Source of the DNA: Embiotoca jacksoni
Taxonomy: Eukaryota; Chordata; Actinopteri; Embiotocidae
Assembly (NCBI GenBank): GCA_022577435.1
Contig: JAKOON010000011.1
Span: forward strand, 5,716,501-5,780,500
DNA length: 64,000 nt
Direction of reading: 5' to 3'
The first letter of the stretch is position 1, and each line of letters begins with the position of its first letter. Under the pieces are notes generated by a model. The model made no database searches. It saw nothing but the letters and a program-made list of their open reading frames with translations, and was not told where the DNA came from. Below are positions 37,047 through 49,637 of the stretch, piece after piece. The translations under genes and the position numbers were made by a program.

Positions 37047-39092
37047 GTAACTAAGAAGTGTTGTAGCTATTGGATTCTGCAGTTTTGTCACCTTAGAGCA
37101 AAATCACTGAAGTGCCACTGCATATAAATATGCAACTTCAATAAAAACAGATATCACATAAGAATAGAACTGGACGGAGGAATTAAAGAAAACGAGAGCA
37201 GGAGGGAGGAAGACAAGAACTTGTAAATCAGAAAGAGAAAGTCAAAACAAGAGAAAGCAGGGCGTGATTGCCGGAGGAAGAGAGTGAGATATTGAGGAGG
37301 TTGAAAAATAGGAGCGAGTGATGTGATTCTGTGTGCGCTTCCTGTGTTTGTTTCTGTGGGAGGAGCTTCCTGATTCCCATCAAGCATTGCTGGGAGAGTC
37401 ACTTATTCCCCGATGAAGTCGGGGCATGAGATCATGCCACCAGCACAGTGCCAGGCAGCTCTTCCCATTATGGTGGAGGGTGTGAGATCTGTGGTTGGGC
37501 TGCACCTCAAGCAGATTTTCAGGAGCAATCTGAAGACTGCAGACGAGAGAATTAGTAGAGAACGGGGCCCGGAAACGTTGCCTAATTACATGCCTGTACA
37601 ATAACAAGGGCATAAATGCCCTTAAACTTTAAATAGCAAAAAGGAAAATTGAAATTTTCATTAGTGCATTTAGGAGGGAAACAAATGTGAGTATTCAGCT
37701 TAAAGCCTTGGAAGTTACTAACATTAGTTCAGTCCATCAGAATAACAAGAATAAAGCTCAACGGAGTGGACAGTGTCCCGTTTTGTGGAGATGTCTGTTT
37801 CTTCAGGCTTCAATTGAAGAATTCAAGTTGAAACTAATGAGCCCAGGTGCAGTGCACATTTTTTTGAAATATATTTTAAGTATCTGAACGATAGAGATCA
37901 GATCACGCTCAGAAAAATTAGGCTCGTGAAAAGGCCCCGGGTCAATTGGGCATCAGAGAGTCAGGCTCCCTTCTCCACTTCCTCATTTATCAAATCTCCG
38001 CATGAAAGAGCCTCTGTTGGCCACTGCAGGTTATCACTCGCGCTGAAATAACACCAACGCCGAGCGCAGTCACGGACACCAGGATTACATTGGCTCTGGT
38101 GTAAACAGAGTGGCAGTGAATGGTCAAAGAGAGAGCATTGTGGGCCAAAGTACAGTTGTGATTGTGGAGCTGCTTCTGTGACTCACTTCATTCAGCCACT
38201 GTTGAATGGAGTTGTTGTCTGACGCTCTTGTTCAAACGGCAGATAACGCAGTTTGTGGTTTTAATGACTTGGAAAAGCAATTCAACCGTAAAGATAACTG
38301 GTAACGGCGCAACACTCTCATGACTGGGTTTCAACTTTTCTACACTACAGACTTTTGAGGAAAGCCAAATCAAACTTTATTTAAGTCCTCAGTGTGAAAA
38401 TGAGGAAGAAATGCATTTTGCATTTTCAAAACATACTCCCAAAAAATAATGTACAGTTTGCACAACCACAGTTAGTTCCACCATGTGGCAGAAGGTCCTG
38501 AATCCCGTACTTTCCCACCACTGCCAGAAGGTTTCTGATGAAATCTAGAAGTTGGTAGAAGCTTTGTGGTCTTTCAGCCTAAGCTACAGTTACAAGTTTG
38601 GCCTTTTTTTTTAACTTTTAATATGCACGTTTATCAATCATTATGCAATATCTGTCTCCTTGAAAACCCACCACCGTCACACTCCTTCTCTTCAAACTTT
38701 TGCAAGGAACCAGATAAATGCTGTTTTTTTTACATGTATGCAGACGGGGCGGATTTGCGCGCAATTGCTATTACGAACCAGAGTCTCAGATGTCTATTGA
38801 AAACTGCTTGAAGAGAAGCTCAGCTGGAATTAAACTCGGAAGGCTTTCAGAAAACAATCGTTTCCAGTAGGTAAAATAAAGTCACAGAGCACATGTGTGG
38901 GCGTCTGAGGAGTGCCTTCAGGCTCACAAATCCTCAACTCCAAACACTGTAACAGAGATGTTTTACACAAATAACCTTGCGGGGAAAGAAAGTGTTAATA
39001 ATGAAAAACTATAAACACTGTCATTAATGTTGGTGTAATGTCACGCTGAGAGCTATTTCTGTTTGGAGATTTTTGGACGAGAGGACACTGAC

Positions 39093-39105
39093 TGTGTGTG
39101 TGTGT

Positions 39106-39192
<87 letters not shown>

Positions 39193-39426
39193 CGTGTGTC
39201 TGTGTGTGTCTGTCTGTCTGTGTCTGTGTGTTGTGCGTGCATTTTAGGCAGAGGGTGTGGCGTCTATATTTACACTCTGTGGGACACCATCCCAGAATAT
39301 CTCGTAACCCAGGCAACCGGAGTCTTTCCACTACTGATAGAGACGTAGGATAGATAGGTGAATAGTCGGGACAAATATGGACAAATCTGCATTATCTGTG
39401 TACGTGTTTGTAAAAGAGAGAGAGAA

Positions 39427-39520
<94 letters not shown>

Positions 39521-39524
39521 CGTG
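39093..39524. repeat. Pair of long (TG)n microsatellites
   Basis: (TG)n with TC and CG interruptions at 39093-39236 and a cleaner (TG)n at 39430-39524, both in the same orientation and 190 bp apart. They generate overlapping open frames on both strands. Confidence 0.96.
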
Positions 39525-42500
39525 AAACAGCGTTCGTGAAACAGACTCGACTGTCCTGTAAACTAAAAGCACAGAAGCCCAGACATTTTGTTCGTCCAAC
39601 TTTTATGGCCGTTGCACTAACAACACACGCACCAGTGGACACTTTAATAGCAGAAAGTGACAAAGACAAAGCTCCTGCTCTTTTATGGGAACTTGTATCT
39701 CTTCATGCGCTGGAGAACACGTACACAGAAGTGGAAGAAAGAGGAGGAACAACTCTGTACAACTACACAGAGAACATCTCTGAGCTTTAAAAAAACAAAA
39801 AACAACAACCACGAGAAGTAAGAAAGAACAACAGGCCTTTAGATTATCCATAGGAATGCACTAACCTAATGGAGAACACATTATGAAACACAAAACAACA
39901 AGACATCCGGACAACAGCAGCATCTTTGTGTGGTGTTTCCTGCTGCCGACCTTAAACTGGAAATCACATCAAGTGAAGGGGAAAAAACAACCACCAGGAA
40001 ACAGTGCCATCATTGTGCAGCTATTTCATACACACACCTGAAGTCATTGAGCCTAACAGCACAGACACAAAGAGGGGGAAAAAAAAAAAGGCAGAAGGGA
40101 AACGGTCGTGTGGTCGTTTTTCCTTGTTGGAACTGAACGTGAGGAACACAGAGTGGCAGAGCGACGAAGAAACGGCGCCGTGTTGTTGCAGAGAGAAGAG
40201 AAGGAGCAGACAGGAGGAGAGGGAATGAGAGAGTGTGGAGGCAGCAGTGGTAGTTTTACAGATATCCCTATCATTACATGGACAGGCTAAGTAAACACAG
40301 GGAGGGATACGCAGCGGAGACGGGGACCTTTTCACAGTGTGGCCACTGGCCCGACCTGTGGCCACACTGGGTCTCTCTTGGATTGTTTCTGGGTGCACCC
40401 ACGGCTCCACGCGGATGCCGCCATCATTGCGGGGGGAGCGGTGTGGTTTTGTGTCCTGCCACATCCACAAGACAGCTCTCGCAACTTGCACTGTAGCGGA
40501 GCCATTGGAAGACGTTTCTTTTTTTAGAAATGAGAAAGTAGTCTGTCATTCCAGACAGTCGGAGTTGGTCCACTTATATTTTGCAGCGAAATGAGGCCTT
40601 TAAAACTTTGTTCACACGGCAATCAATTTGGATTTGAAGTGAGCGGATTTTGCAGGAAAATAAACAATAAAATTAGAAAAAGAAACTGAATTTACGAATG
40701 TAATGTATTGAGATTTAATTACAGTACAGTGAATAGGTCTAAGTCGTTAACATGGCCTGTCCCACATCTCCCACTCTTTTATGTCTGTTATTTTTTTTGT
40801 TTTGCTTACACTCCAGTAACTTCATCATACACTCCTGTTTGTGTGTGTCCGCCACAACTTTTCTGCTTATTTTTCTGTGCTGAATCCTGCCACTGCAGCA
40901 ACCTCATTTCTCTACAGCGGATCAATAATGTTTCCTCTTATCTTGTCTAACTATCAATAAATTAACAGACCAGAAAACCTCAGAGTCTGTAAGACACACG
41001 AGGTCCAGCAGGCACTCCGGCTGCAGCAAGCTACACTTCCAGGAACAATCCCACTGAAGTGCTCTGGCACTGCGTTACATAATGTTCTAAGAATATTTTG
41101 TCTTTTTGAGAGCACGTCGTTTTTCACTGTCCAGAAAAGTGGGATGCTTCTCAGTTCAGATCTCTTCGCTGCTCAGCTGTGAAGCTCATAGAGCCTGCCT
41201 GCCTTTGTTTCTGAGCTTATCAACGTCTGAGCCACTTTCAGAAATGTAGTCGCCCTCCGCTGTACGGTTTGTTCTCTGCGAGGTATGAAAAGCTCGCACT
41301 TCTTCTAAATCTAAATATAGTCTGATGAGGTCATGTTCACAAAACTCTCAGCCAAACACGGCGGCTCGGAAAATATTGGTGCATCAGGCTTATTTTCTTA
41401 CCCTCGACTGAAACACCAGACCAGACGTAAACCATTTGAGCTCGAGCCGAATGTAACTGCAGTGAAAACAAACTCGAGGCACCAAAATTATACTTTGAAA
41501 AGTCCAACATTAGTCTCCGAGTGTTCAGACAATAACACCAATGAAAATAGACTCAGGATTCAGGAGCTGGACATAACCATGTGTTCTGTTGGACATCTAC
41601 CACAGCCTCCTATTTATTTTGAACTATAAACCTTAAAGTGTCAGTTACACATAACTTGTCTTTTCTTTCAGAAGACCCAAAGCATGAAGCATTTGGTATT
41701 TATTTTTGATGTCCAAACAATTCATTTCAGGCTAAACAGCTTGTGAGCGGTGACGTCACATCCCAATAGTCACAGACTTTTGCTTGAACGTAATACGAGT
41801 GTCTCGTCCTTCCTCAGGGACACTGGACTGTTTGTGTGACCACACTTTTATCCTTGCGTGCCCTTCTTTTGGTGGATTTTACATTCTTGTAATTTGAGCT
41901 CGTTAAAATGCTGCTTTCAGTTAAAGTTATTGAACGAAATAGATACAATCCCCAGTAAACTTCAGGGGTTGATACCATTTTCTGACAAACTAAGAGTTTG
42001 GGTTAATTTAGGTTTTGAGATAAATATGTATAAATAAGTTATTATTAGTTGTACATTTGTTTGTTGAGTGTTTAGCTGACCAAAGGTAATACATCTGCAG
42101 TCATTTTTATAAGAAATAAATTGTTATTGAAGCCGAAACACATTCTCTGGCTCCCAATATGACGTTTTGTCGTTTTTCTCTGTTTCATAACTTTATAACC
42201 CAAATATTTTTGGGTTCTGGACAAAGCAAGACATCCTCACTTGTCGCTGTGAGCCCTCAGCGATACACAAATTGCATGTGTTGCTACTTTTCACAGGCTA
42301 AACTATTTAGCAACTCACAGATTAATTTAAATGTAAATTATTTCTGCATTTGACTTCTTAAAACACACCAGAAATCATAACAATATAAAATATACATCCT
42401 CATAGTTCCTTAGAAGGATGATTTTTTTTTTTTTTTAAGGATTCATCTTTTTAAAGCCTTGGAGATGACATTTGCAAAGTTTAAGTAAAGAGCTACAGAG

Positions 42501-43872
42501 CTTTCAAAGTTATGAATGGAAGCATTTTCTATATTGTATTATATATATATTGTATTGTATTGTAGCACAACCAGTAATTTGTCTTTTTGTACCCTTTAAA
42601 CTGGAAACAATGGGACGCATTTAGACGTGGGACAGAAAGAGAAGGAGACGCATTTCTGTTTGTGAATTTGAGCTCAGGACAGTTAATCATTCATGACAAA
42701 TGTAGAAAGGATCAAAGAAGTGTGCGAGTTACAGCTGATGCGTCTGGGTGTGTGTGAACGTAGGCTATAAAATAATCACAACCCGGTGTCAAAAAAGAGC
42801 GCTGAGGATGGATGATGTGCATCCCGCATCTTATCAAAGTGACGGGAATTTGAAATTAATATGAGCCAATGGGTTTAATTTCACCTGGTCTTCATTACAG
42901 CAGGAAAACAACAGGCAGGTGTTTTAATGCCAGTTTCCGTGTCCTGTTTGTGACACAGAAACAGGAATAAGTCGGGTGGATTTCTACCTGTAGCGGTTAG
43001 CCTGAGTGCAGATATATGACCTGACTTTAAACTGTGACTTTGGTTGATAGGCCACATGATGTGCATGTGGTAACCTGTATCACATGCAATAAATAACACA
43101 AATATTCAGTCTTGAAGCTGAGATTCTTGCATACTTTTAAAAGTTGGTTTGACCTTTCACCTTTTAAGATTTTAACTTGAAAACTAACAAGACTGTACAA
43201 AAGATCATTTTGATTTTCTTCTGTTTGCACTGCAATATTTCACAATTGATGAACATGTAGGAAAATAATTAGAGTGGCTCACTGTTGACCTTTTTGGACT
43301 AGGCAGTCCAATGTGAGGATGCATTTCTCAAAAATTATGACACTAAAGGTTCATCTGTACCTTTATAAATCTCTCTATATTCATCACTTTTTAGCATTTC
43401 TGAGTATTATATAAACATTTAGTAAATGCAGCTGTAAGCAGATATAGGGATATATATATATATATATATATGGCTATATAAAAATATAGGCCATTTATTA
43501 AATACTTTTACTCAGACTAGTTGTTCCTTTTTTTTCTTTTTGGGATAAATTGGTAATTTGAAGTTTATCAGCAAAATAGTCAATATTGAACTGCCCTATA
43601 TAGATTTTAACTTTGACTACTTACTTTTATGGACAGCTTGAAAAGCTGCGGCCCCGCCCACTGAGGCTTACCTCAGCCAGTAAGATTACTTCAGCCTCAT
43701 CAAAGTGTACAAGAAAAACTCCAGAAGAGGAAGTGCACCTAGAAAGCAGTTTGCTGCTGTCACACACATACAACTTCATTTTTAGCTCCACAGTTTGGTT
43801 CGACCTTCTTCCTCTTTTTATCCTCCCAGCCTGTCATTGCTTTGTCTGTCTTTGTATCTCTGACAGCACTCC

Positions 43873-43873
<1 letters not shown>

Positions 43874-43971
<98 letters not shown>

Positions 43972-44210
43972 CCTACCACACATAAAACCAGATGTCTGTT
44001 CTTCCTCCTCCTGTATGATGTGGAAAGCAGTTGCTGCCCACCCAGGCGTATCCATGGCAACTGGCCTGCGGTTGGTTGACGGGGCGGGGACGGTGACATC
44101 ACTGGTCTCTTTTAGGATTGCCACAGAGATAGTAGCGCTGTCAGACCTGCAAGTATAAAGAGAGGGCAAAACAGGAGAGTGGTGGGTCATGGCCCCATGT
44201 CACACACACG

Positions 44211-44274
<64 letters not shown>
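43874..44274. repeat. Pair of long (CA)n microsatellites
   Basis: (CA)n at 43874-43970 with a central cgcacacgcg interruption, and (CG)n(CA)n at 44201-44274. Both are in the orientation opposite to the TG runs at 39093-39524 and 48691-48980. Confidence 0.96.
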
Positions 44275-44278
<4 letters not shown>

Positions 44279-44649
44279 AAATAACTTTCTGTATAATAAA
44301 GTTAATTAGACATTTTAGGTTGATTAGTTGTTGTATAGTAGTTAGTTATAGTTATATATCTGGTTTTAAGTGTATACTTGATGGATGTGCAGCTGTTTAT
44401 ACTTTGTATTTACAAATTTTATTTATTTAAAGGACCCTGGACTTTATAAAGGATAAAGCATACAAAAAAAAATAATGCAAGATCTATGGTTATGAATGAC
44501 AGCTGACGTTGTGCTGACCCACTGCAGGTTTTTATCATCTTCATTCATAACCCATTGTATCAGCTCTCTAAACCAGTCAATCTCTCCGCCGCTTTCTTCA
44601 TCTCATAACACAGCACTGCAAACACAGCGTTGTCACCTCAGGAAGGGTC

Positions 44650-44660
44650 ATGATGACGAC

Positions 44661-44696
<36 letters not shown>
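44650..44696. repeat. (GAT)n trinucleotide repeat
   Basis: About 14 GAT/GAC units. It gives a poly-Asp run in one frame and poly-Ile in the antisense frame, neither of which is a gene. Confidence 0.95.
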
Positions 44697-45096
44697 GATA
44701 ATTCTTCTTTTCTTTCCGTGCTCAGTTTCGACCATGTTTGAGGTTTGATCACTAGAGGGAGCCAGACACAAGCATCCCCATCTCTCCTCTCTCTTTGCTC
44801 TGGTCACCCATCTCTGCAGCCACACAGCGGCACAATTAAAGACACACTTCATCCGATCTAACGGCCCTGCAGCAAATGCTGCTTTTGCGAAGCTTCACTG
44901 GGAGACGCATTTCACGCAACTTTCGAATATATTTCAGTTCGTCGTTGTTGTTGTTGTTGTTATTATTATTATGATGTACAGTTAATTTGTGTAATGAGAA
45001 TAAATGATGCAATTTTGCTTCATCATTTCATGCCTACTTAGTTTCCACCTCCGTTTATTTCTGCCCCTCTTTTTTACTTATCCTCGGTGCCTGTGG

Positions 45097-45769
45097 CAGG
45101 AATCTCTAACGCGTAGCTCTGTACCCGTTTGTAAGTAGGCCGCTGAAGGTTTGGACAACGCAGTGTTTGCCATTTCCTACCTCAACATTTTATATTTTTG
45201 AAAAAAATTTTTTTACTTGTCAACGCGATTGAGTAAGAAGCGAACAATCTCCCCTCCCTGTCCTTCACTGTGTCTCCTCCAGCACCGTGTCAATGCAGCA
45301 GAGGTTGAGCTCCGCCCTTCGTGAGACACACAGAGATCAGAGGACAGACACTGCAACCAGCAACGCACCTGCACAACGCAGCAGAGCTGAAAAGAAATGT
45401 GTGCTCATAAAATACATAAATAACAGAAATATATTTTTGGCTGGACAGCAACAGTGGGGCCAGAGCTATGAAGCTAGTGTCTGTCGCTGAGTGAGTGAGA
45501 GATCAAATTTATTTGACTGAATGCCGTGACTTTTCAAATTAAAAGCAGACAGGAAAAAAAAACACTGCAGATGCCGTTGAATTTAAGCTGCTGTGATACA
45601 AAATGTGTGTGAAGAGTATCAATTTCTTATTGTTCACATAAAAGAAACTTATTCAGCTGGTTTTGGTGGAGCTCAGCAATGTGAATAAATGTTACTAAAC
45701 ATGAGTAGCTCTCATAAACTTTCATTTTGTCAAAGTAGCTCTTAGAGGGGAAAAGGTTGGAAACCCCTG
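45097..45769. mobile_element. hAT-type nonautonomous element
   Basis: The left end is caggaatctctaacgcgtag. The right end, reverse-complemented, is caggggtttccaaccttttc. Both fit the CAGGGRTCTCCAAC terminus of hAT (Charlie-like) elements, and tagctctta near the right end matches tagctctg near the left. The 673-bp body has no transposase. Flanking 8-mers (gcctgtgg and atctatgg) are only partly alike, so the target duplication is decayed or the borders are slightly off. Confidence 0.6.
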
Positions 45770-47222
45770 ATCTATGGATTTACCTTCCCAGTATTTTTTA
45801 CAGTGTGCAAACTCATGAAATACCACAGACACTGAATGAGTCTCTGCAGGAGGATAACTGTGATATTATTGAGATTTTTCATAAACACTGACAGGCCATA
45901 CTCACAGATGCAGTTTTAGATTGAGATCAAAAATGTGTTTGCGATGGGAGCATTTATTCACATCTTCCAAGTAGCTGAGAAGGATTTATGTGCAATAGAG
46001 GCAATCGATGACAATGAGCTCCATATGTTTGTCATTGCATCGTGGGATGCTTTTTATACATTTTCTGATGGAGTAATAATGCGTAAGATTAGAAAACTCT
46101 TCCTTCTCTGCCATTTTGGCGAGACCTCACGCAGCTCAGAGGAAGCAAAAGTAAAACCCATTTCCCGCCAGAAAGGGGAGGAGAAAGGAAATAAGATCAG
46201 GAGGAGCAGGGAAGAGCAGCCACATGAGTGAAAATGGTGTGCACGGACATCTGCTGTGGTCAGATAAGACATACTGGAGGTAAAGATAAAAGACATGATT
46301 GAGGAAATTTTCATTTCCCGACAACCACCGCACACATTGTATGTTTGTACTCCCAGAGTGGGTCTTAATGTGTCAATTCAAGAGTACTGCAGAGTTAAAA
46401 AAAAAAAAAAAAATCTTTCAGTATGGAGGGGAAAAGGAAGGCGGTTGCCAGTGTGGGGAGATGAGGAAGACGGCCACTACATTTCTGTGTATTTGCTGAG
46501 TTTTGTGATTGACTTCCAGTTGGTGGTTTAGTTACAGATAAGACAATTGAGGTGATCCAACAGTTATTTATCTGCATCTTTTTTGACAATATAACATCTG
46601 CAAGTGGGATAGTCCGATCACGCCAACTGTATAACCGTATGCAGTAATCATTTTATGCCTTTAAATGTCTCTGAGCAAACATTTAGCAAGCTACCGTGAC
46701 TACTAATGACAATAACTTCAATTGATTTGAAGCACATATTTGTAGCAGCGACTCCCGTCTTAGTGTCTGGAAAGGACTCGTATAAATTCTTCGTAGCTCT
46801 TGAACACTTCCTTTCAGTATGATGAGTAAATGAGGATGACGCAACTCGGCTAATAAAACATAAAGCTCACTCCATCTTGCCCTGCTTTCCGTTTCATCAA
46901 AGGTCAGCAATCTAAAAACTCTTTGCTGATGCTCAGATTTGTGTGTCTTTAACCAAAGTTGAACTCAACATGAAAAATTCATCTTGCTGAGACAGGCAGT
47001 GGACTCATCGCTCTTTAGCCTTTAATCACTTGGATATTAGGCTGGATGCAGAATATGGCAAGACTTTCTAACTCGGCAACTTCTTGTGCCTTTTTCTGTC
47101 AAAATTGCTTAATTGCATAATGAGTTAAAACCATTTATCCTCTCAACTTTGTTTCCTGTCTCTGTAATTAATCTGCCCGTAGTTTGTCCTTTATTTTGTC
47201 CCATTCCATTTTTCGATGTTTC

Positions 47223-47595
47223 GGTAACACTTTACGGTTATTAATTATCATTAGTTAATGCATGAACTAAAACAAATTTGAATCAAAAATTGTACATTTA
47301 AAATAAGAAATGGTAGAATGTGCTCTGTGCTGACAAGTTTGGTTCAGTGGTCAAATTCTTTTTTTTTTTGGAGAGAATTCATCATTTTAATGTTTAATAA
47401 AACAACATAATCACCGATGATGTACTCACCTTTGTTAATGCTTTCATTAATGTGGTGTTCATGCACGAGATCATGAATGAAAGACTTTGAACTCATGTTA
47501 CTTCCTGAACATTCATGAGGTATTAATGCATGGAGTAATATTTAAATCATGCATGAATCATTGATAATGAATTCACCTTTAAGTGAAGTGTTACC
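47223..47595. mobile_element. hAT-like MITE with target-site duplication
   Basis: The left end is ggtaacactttacggttatt. The right end is agtgaagtgttacc, whose reverse complement is ggtaacacttcact, so the first 10 bases of both ends are identical. The flanks are GATGTTTC (47215-47222) and CATGTTTC (47596-47603), an 8-bp duplication with one mismatch, the hAT signature. The element is 373 bp, AT-rich and noncoding. Internal attaatg/cattaat motifs are repeated. Confidence 0.75.
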
Positions 47596-48690
47596 CATGT
47601 TTCTTTATCATATCACTGTTATGTGTGCTGTTATGTTGGACTTTCTTAAGGACGCGCTCTCCTTACGTGAACTGATCACACACTGATGCCGTCTCTGCTG
47701 CTCAGTCCAGTGTTGGGTAATTCTTTATCTTACCATCAAGGCTAGAGTTAAATATAGAGCATTAAATAAACTGACTGCAGTATGTACTCCTCGACCACAA
47801 AATCCACTCAGACGTGAAGTCGGACAAAACGCTTCAAAATTACTGGAGGAAAAAATAAGATTGTAATGAGCTTCTTTCACTCGCTGTCAATGCGCTGTAG
47901 ATATGAACTGAATTAATGAATAAGCATCCAGTGTTCCGGTTCAGAAAGAGCTGCATTGTAATGGACAATACACTCTGATAAGATGCTCTTCAGAATGGAC
48001 AGAGCTTTTACAATAGCAGTCTTCCTATGTGGCTATATTTGTTCCAGTCTCGCTATAGTGAGGACAATCCTCTTGTTTCTTTTTGAATACACGGAGCCTT
48101 GAATCATCTCATTTCTGACCACATTCACTGACCCTGAGCTGCTGTGATTATTTTGATCCACACAATGCCTTCAGGGAACATGAGGCCATTTCTTTGTTGT
48201 TGTTGTTGTTACTTTTCAGAAGAGAGCGCCGTCTCACATGTAAGCTCTGCGTGATTACAGCCAGCAGAGACAAACAACAGATTCGTTTCTAGTGAACATT
48301 GAAGATTCGGTGCTCGATTTTCTCAGTGTTTAATCTGCTACTCATGCTAACAGTTAAGTTTCTCTAACGTGCTTCAGATAAAATGTCCCTCTACTCGTAA
48401 ACGGTACGGTCCAAACAGTGTGTACTGCAGCTTCTTCATGGTCACTGATGCTGATATGAGGACTGAGCTCTTACTAATTATTGAATACTGTGGGAAGACT
48501 TGACTGTTGATACCATTGTTATGAACCTTAATATCTCTTTTACACGCTCTCTCTCACACACACACACACTGACGCACAAATTCCTCTCGTCCCAGAGGAG
48601 TGTATTTTGAAGTGAGGAAGCAACCCCTGGTCCTCCTCCCTGACTGCTTCCTAGAATTGTTGTTACATCCATTTCTTAAAATGTCCACGT

Positions 48691-48756
<66 letters not shown>

Positions 48757-48767
48757 TGTGTGTGTGC

Positions 48768-48864
<97 letters not shown>

Positions 48865-48909
48865 TGTGTGTGTGTGTGTGTGTGTGTGCGCGTGTGTGTG
48901 TGTGTGCGC

Positions 48910-48942
<33 letters not shown>

Positions 48943-48945
48943 TGT

Positions 48946-48980
<35 letters not shown>
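48691..48980. repeat. 290-bp (TG)n tract with CG interruptions
   Basis: Almost unbroken alternating purine-pyrimidine sequence. TG runs are punctuated at intervals by CGCG or CG, for example near 48767, 48808, 48861, 48889, 48907 and 48927. It is the longest simple repeat in the window and lies about 540 bp upstream of exon 5. Confidence 0.97.
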
Positions 48981-48982
<2 letters not shown>

Positions 48983-49522
48983 TTTAGGGGCAATTTAGGG
49001 AATGGTACTCGCGTCTCCAGACTGCAAAGTGGCAGAGTTGGTTGTAAAGACATTCCTAAAGGCTCTGGAGGTAGCAAGGGCAGACACAGCATGACGTTAT
49101 CACACCACTGCAAAACTGCTCTACACCTTTCATCAACCTGCTGAAGGAGGATGTCGAGATTTTCCCGCCAGACAAAACTCTCGGCCAGTTGCTTGTACTT
49201 TTTTTTTTTTTTTTGTGCACGTTTCAGATCTCTGCATTATATAAGTCATTCGTTGTGTTTCGATCACACGACTTGCCGCACGTCCCGATCAGAATTTTAG
49301 ACTTCAAAAGGTCTGCGTAAACGCACCCACGAGGGATTAAGAACAGACTGAACCCCCGTGGACTAATCCAGTGTAAACGCTGCTGTCTTGATGAAAGACA
49401 AATTCAAAATGTTTTATCTTCACACTTTGTTGAGCACTTTTTTCTCTACAGAGCAGCATTAGCCAGCTTTTCCAAAATACTAACAGAAACTGATCCCTTT
49501 GTTTCTGTTTGCGTGTTTGCAG

Positions 49523-49637
49523 GCTGGAGTCTGAAATCAGTGCTCTTGAGAGTGAAGAATCTCTGATCTCAGCCAAAGAGCAACTTCTTCGACAACGTCT
49601 GAAAGAGACGGAGCGCTCGATAGAAGACCTGCAGAAG
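49523..49637 (+). CDS. palm2: palm2 exon 5 (second coiled-coil half)
   Basis: The exon is 115 nt. Its first base completes Arg85, then 38 codons give residues 86-123: LESEISALESEESLISAKEQ followed by LLRQRLKETERSIEDLQK. The ESEESxISAKEQ...LKETE pattern is the one shared by PALM2 and palmdelphin rather than PALM1, and it is a main reason for the palm2 call. The acceptor is gtgtttgcag and the donor is AAG|gtataa, a slightly weak match to consensus. Leu, Ile and Ala recur at heptad spacing. The exon lies about 540 bp downstream of a 290-bp TG/CG alternating repeat. Confidence 0.93.

Larger units (their letters stand above)
36352..49522 (+). other. palm2 intron 4 (13.2 kb)
   Basis: Bounded by gtactg and gtttgcag. 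Contains CA/TG repeats at 36986-37045, 39093-39236, 39430-39524, 43874-43970, 44201-44274 and 48691-48980, a (GAT)n run (44650-44696), a hAT remnant (45097-45769) and a hAT MITE with target duplications (47223-47595). Constrained-looking unique blocks are 37390-37620 and 37920-38180. A 12-bp perfect inverted repeat lies at 40335-40369. No second gene was found, and the open frames here are shadows of the repeats. Confidence 0.7.

Noticed and set aside
40021..40491. 156-codon minus-strand open frame in intron 4
   Set aside because: No domain, no start context and low complexity in part. It overlaps a GC-rich segment that can be open by chance.
43613..44158. 181-codon open frame
   Set aside because: Built around a 97-bp (CA)n run; the ends show no family pattern.
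44496..44741. 81-codon frame with a poly-Asp run
   Set aside because: Caused by the (GAT)n repeat at 44650-44696.
48600..49144. Several overlapping open frames of 97-151 codons on both strands
   Set aside because: All are Val-Cys or Thr-His translations of the 290-bp TG/CA tract.
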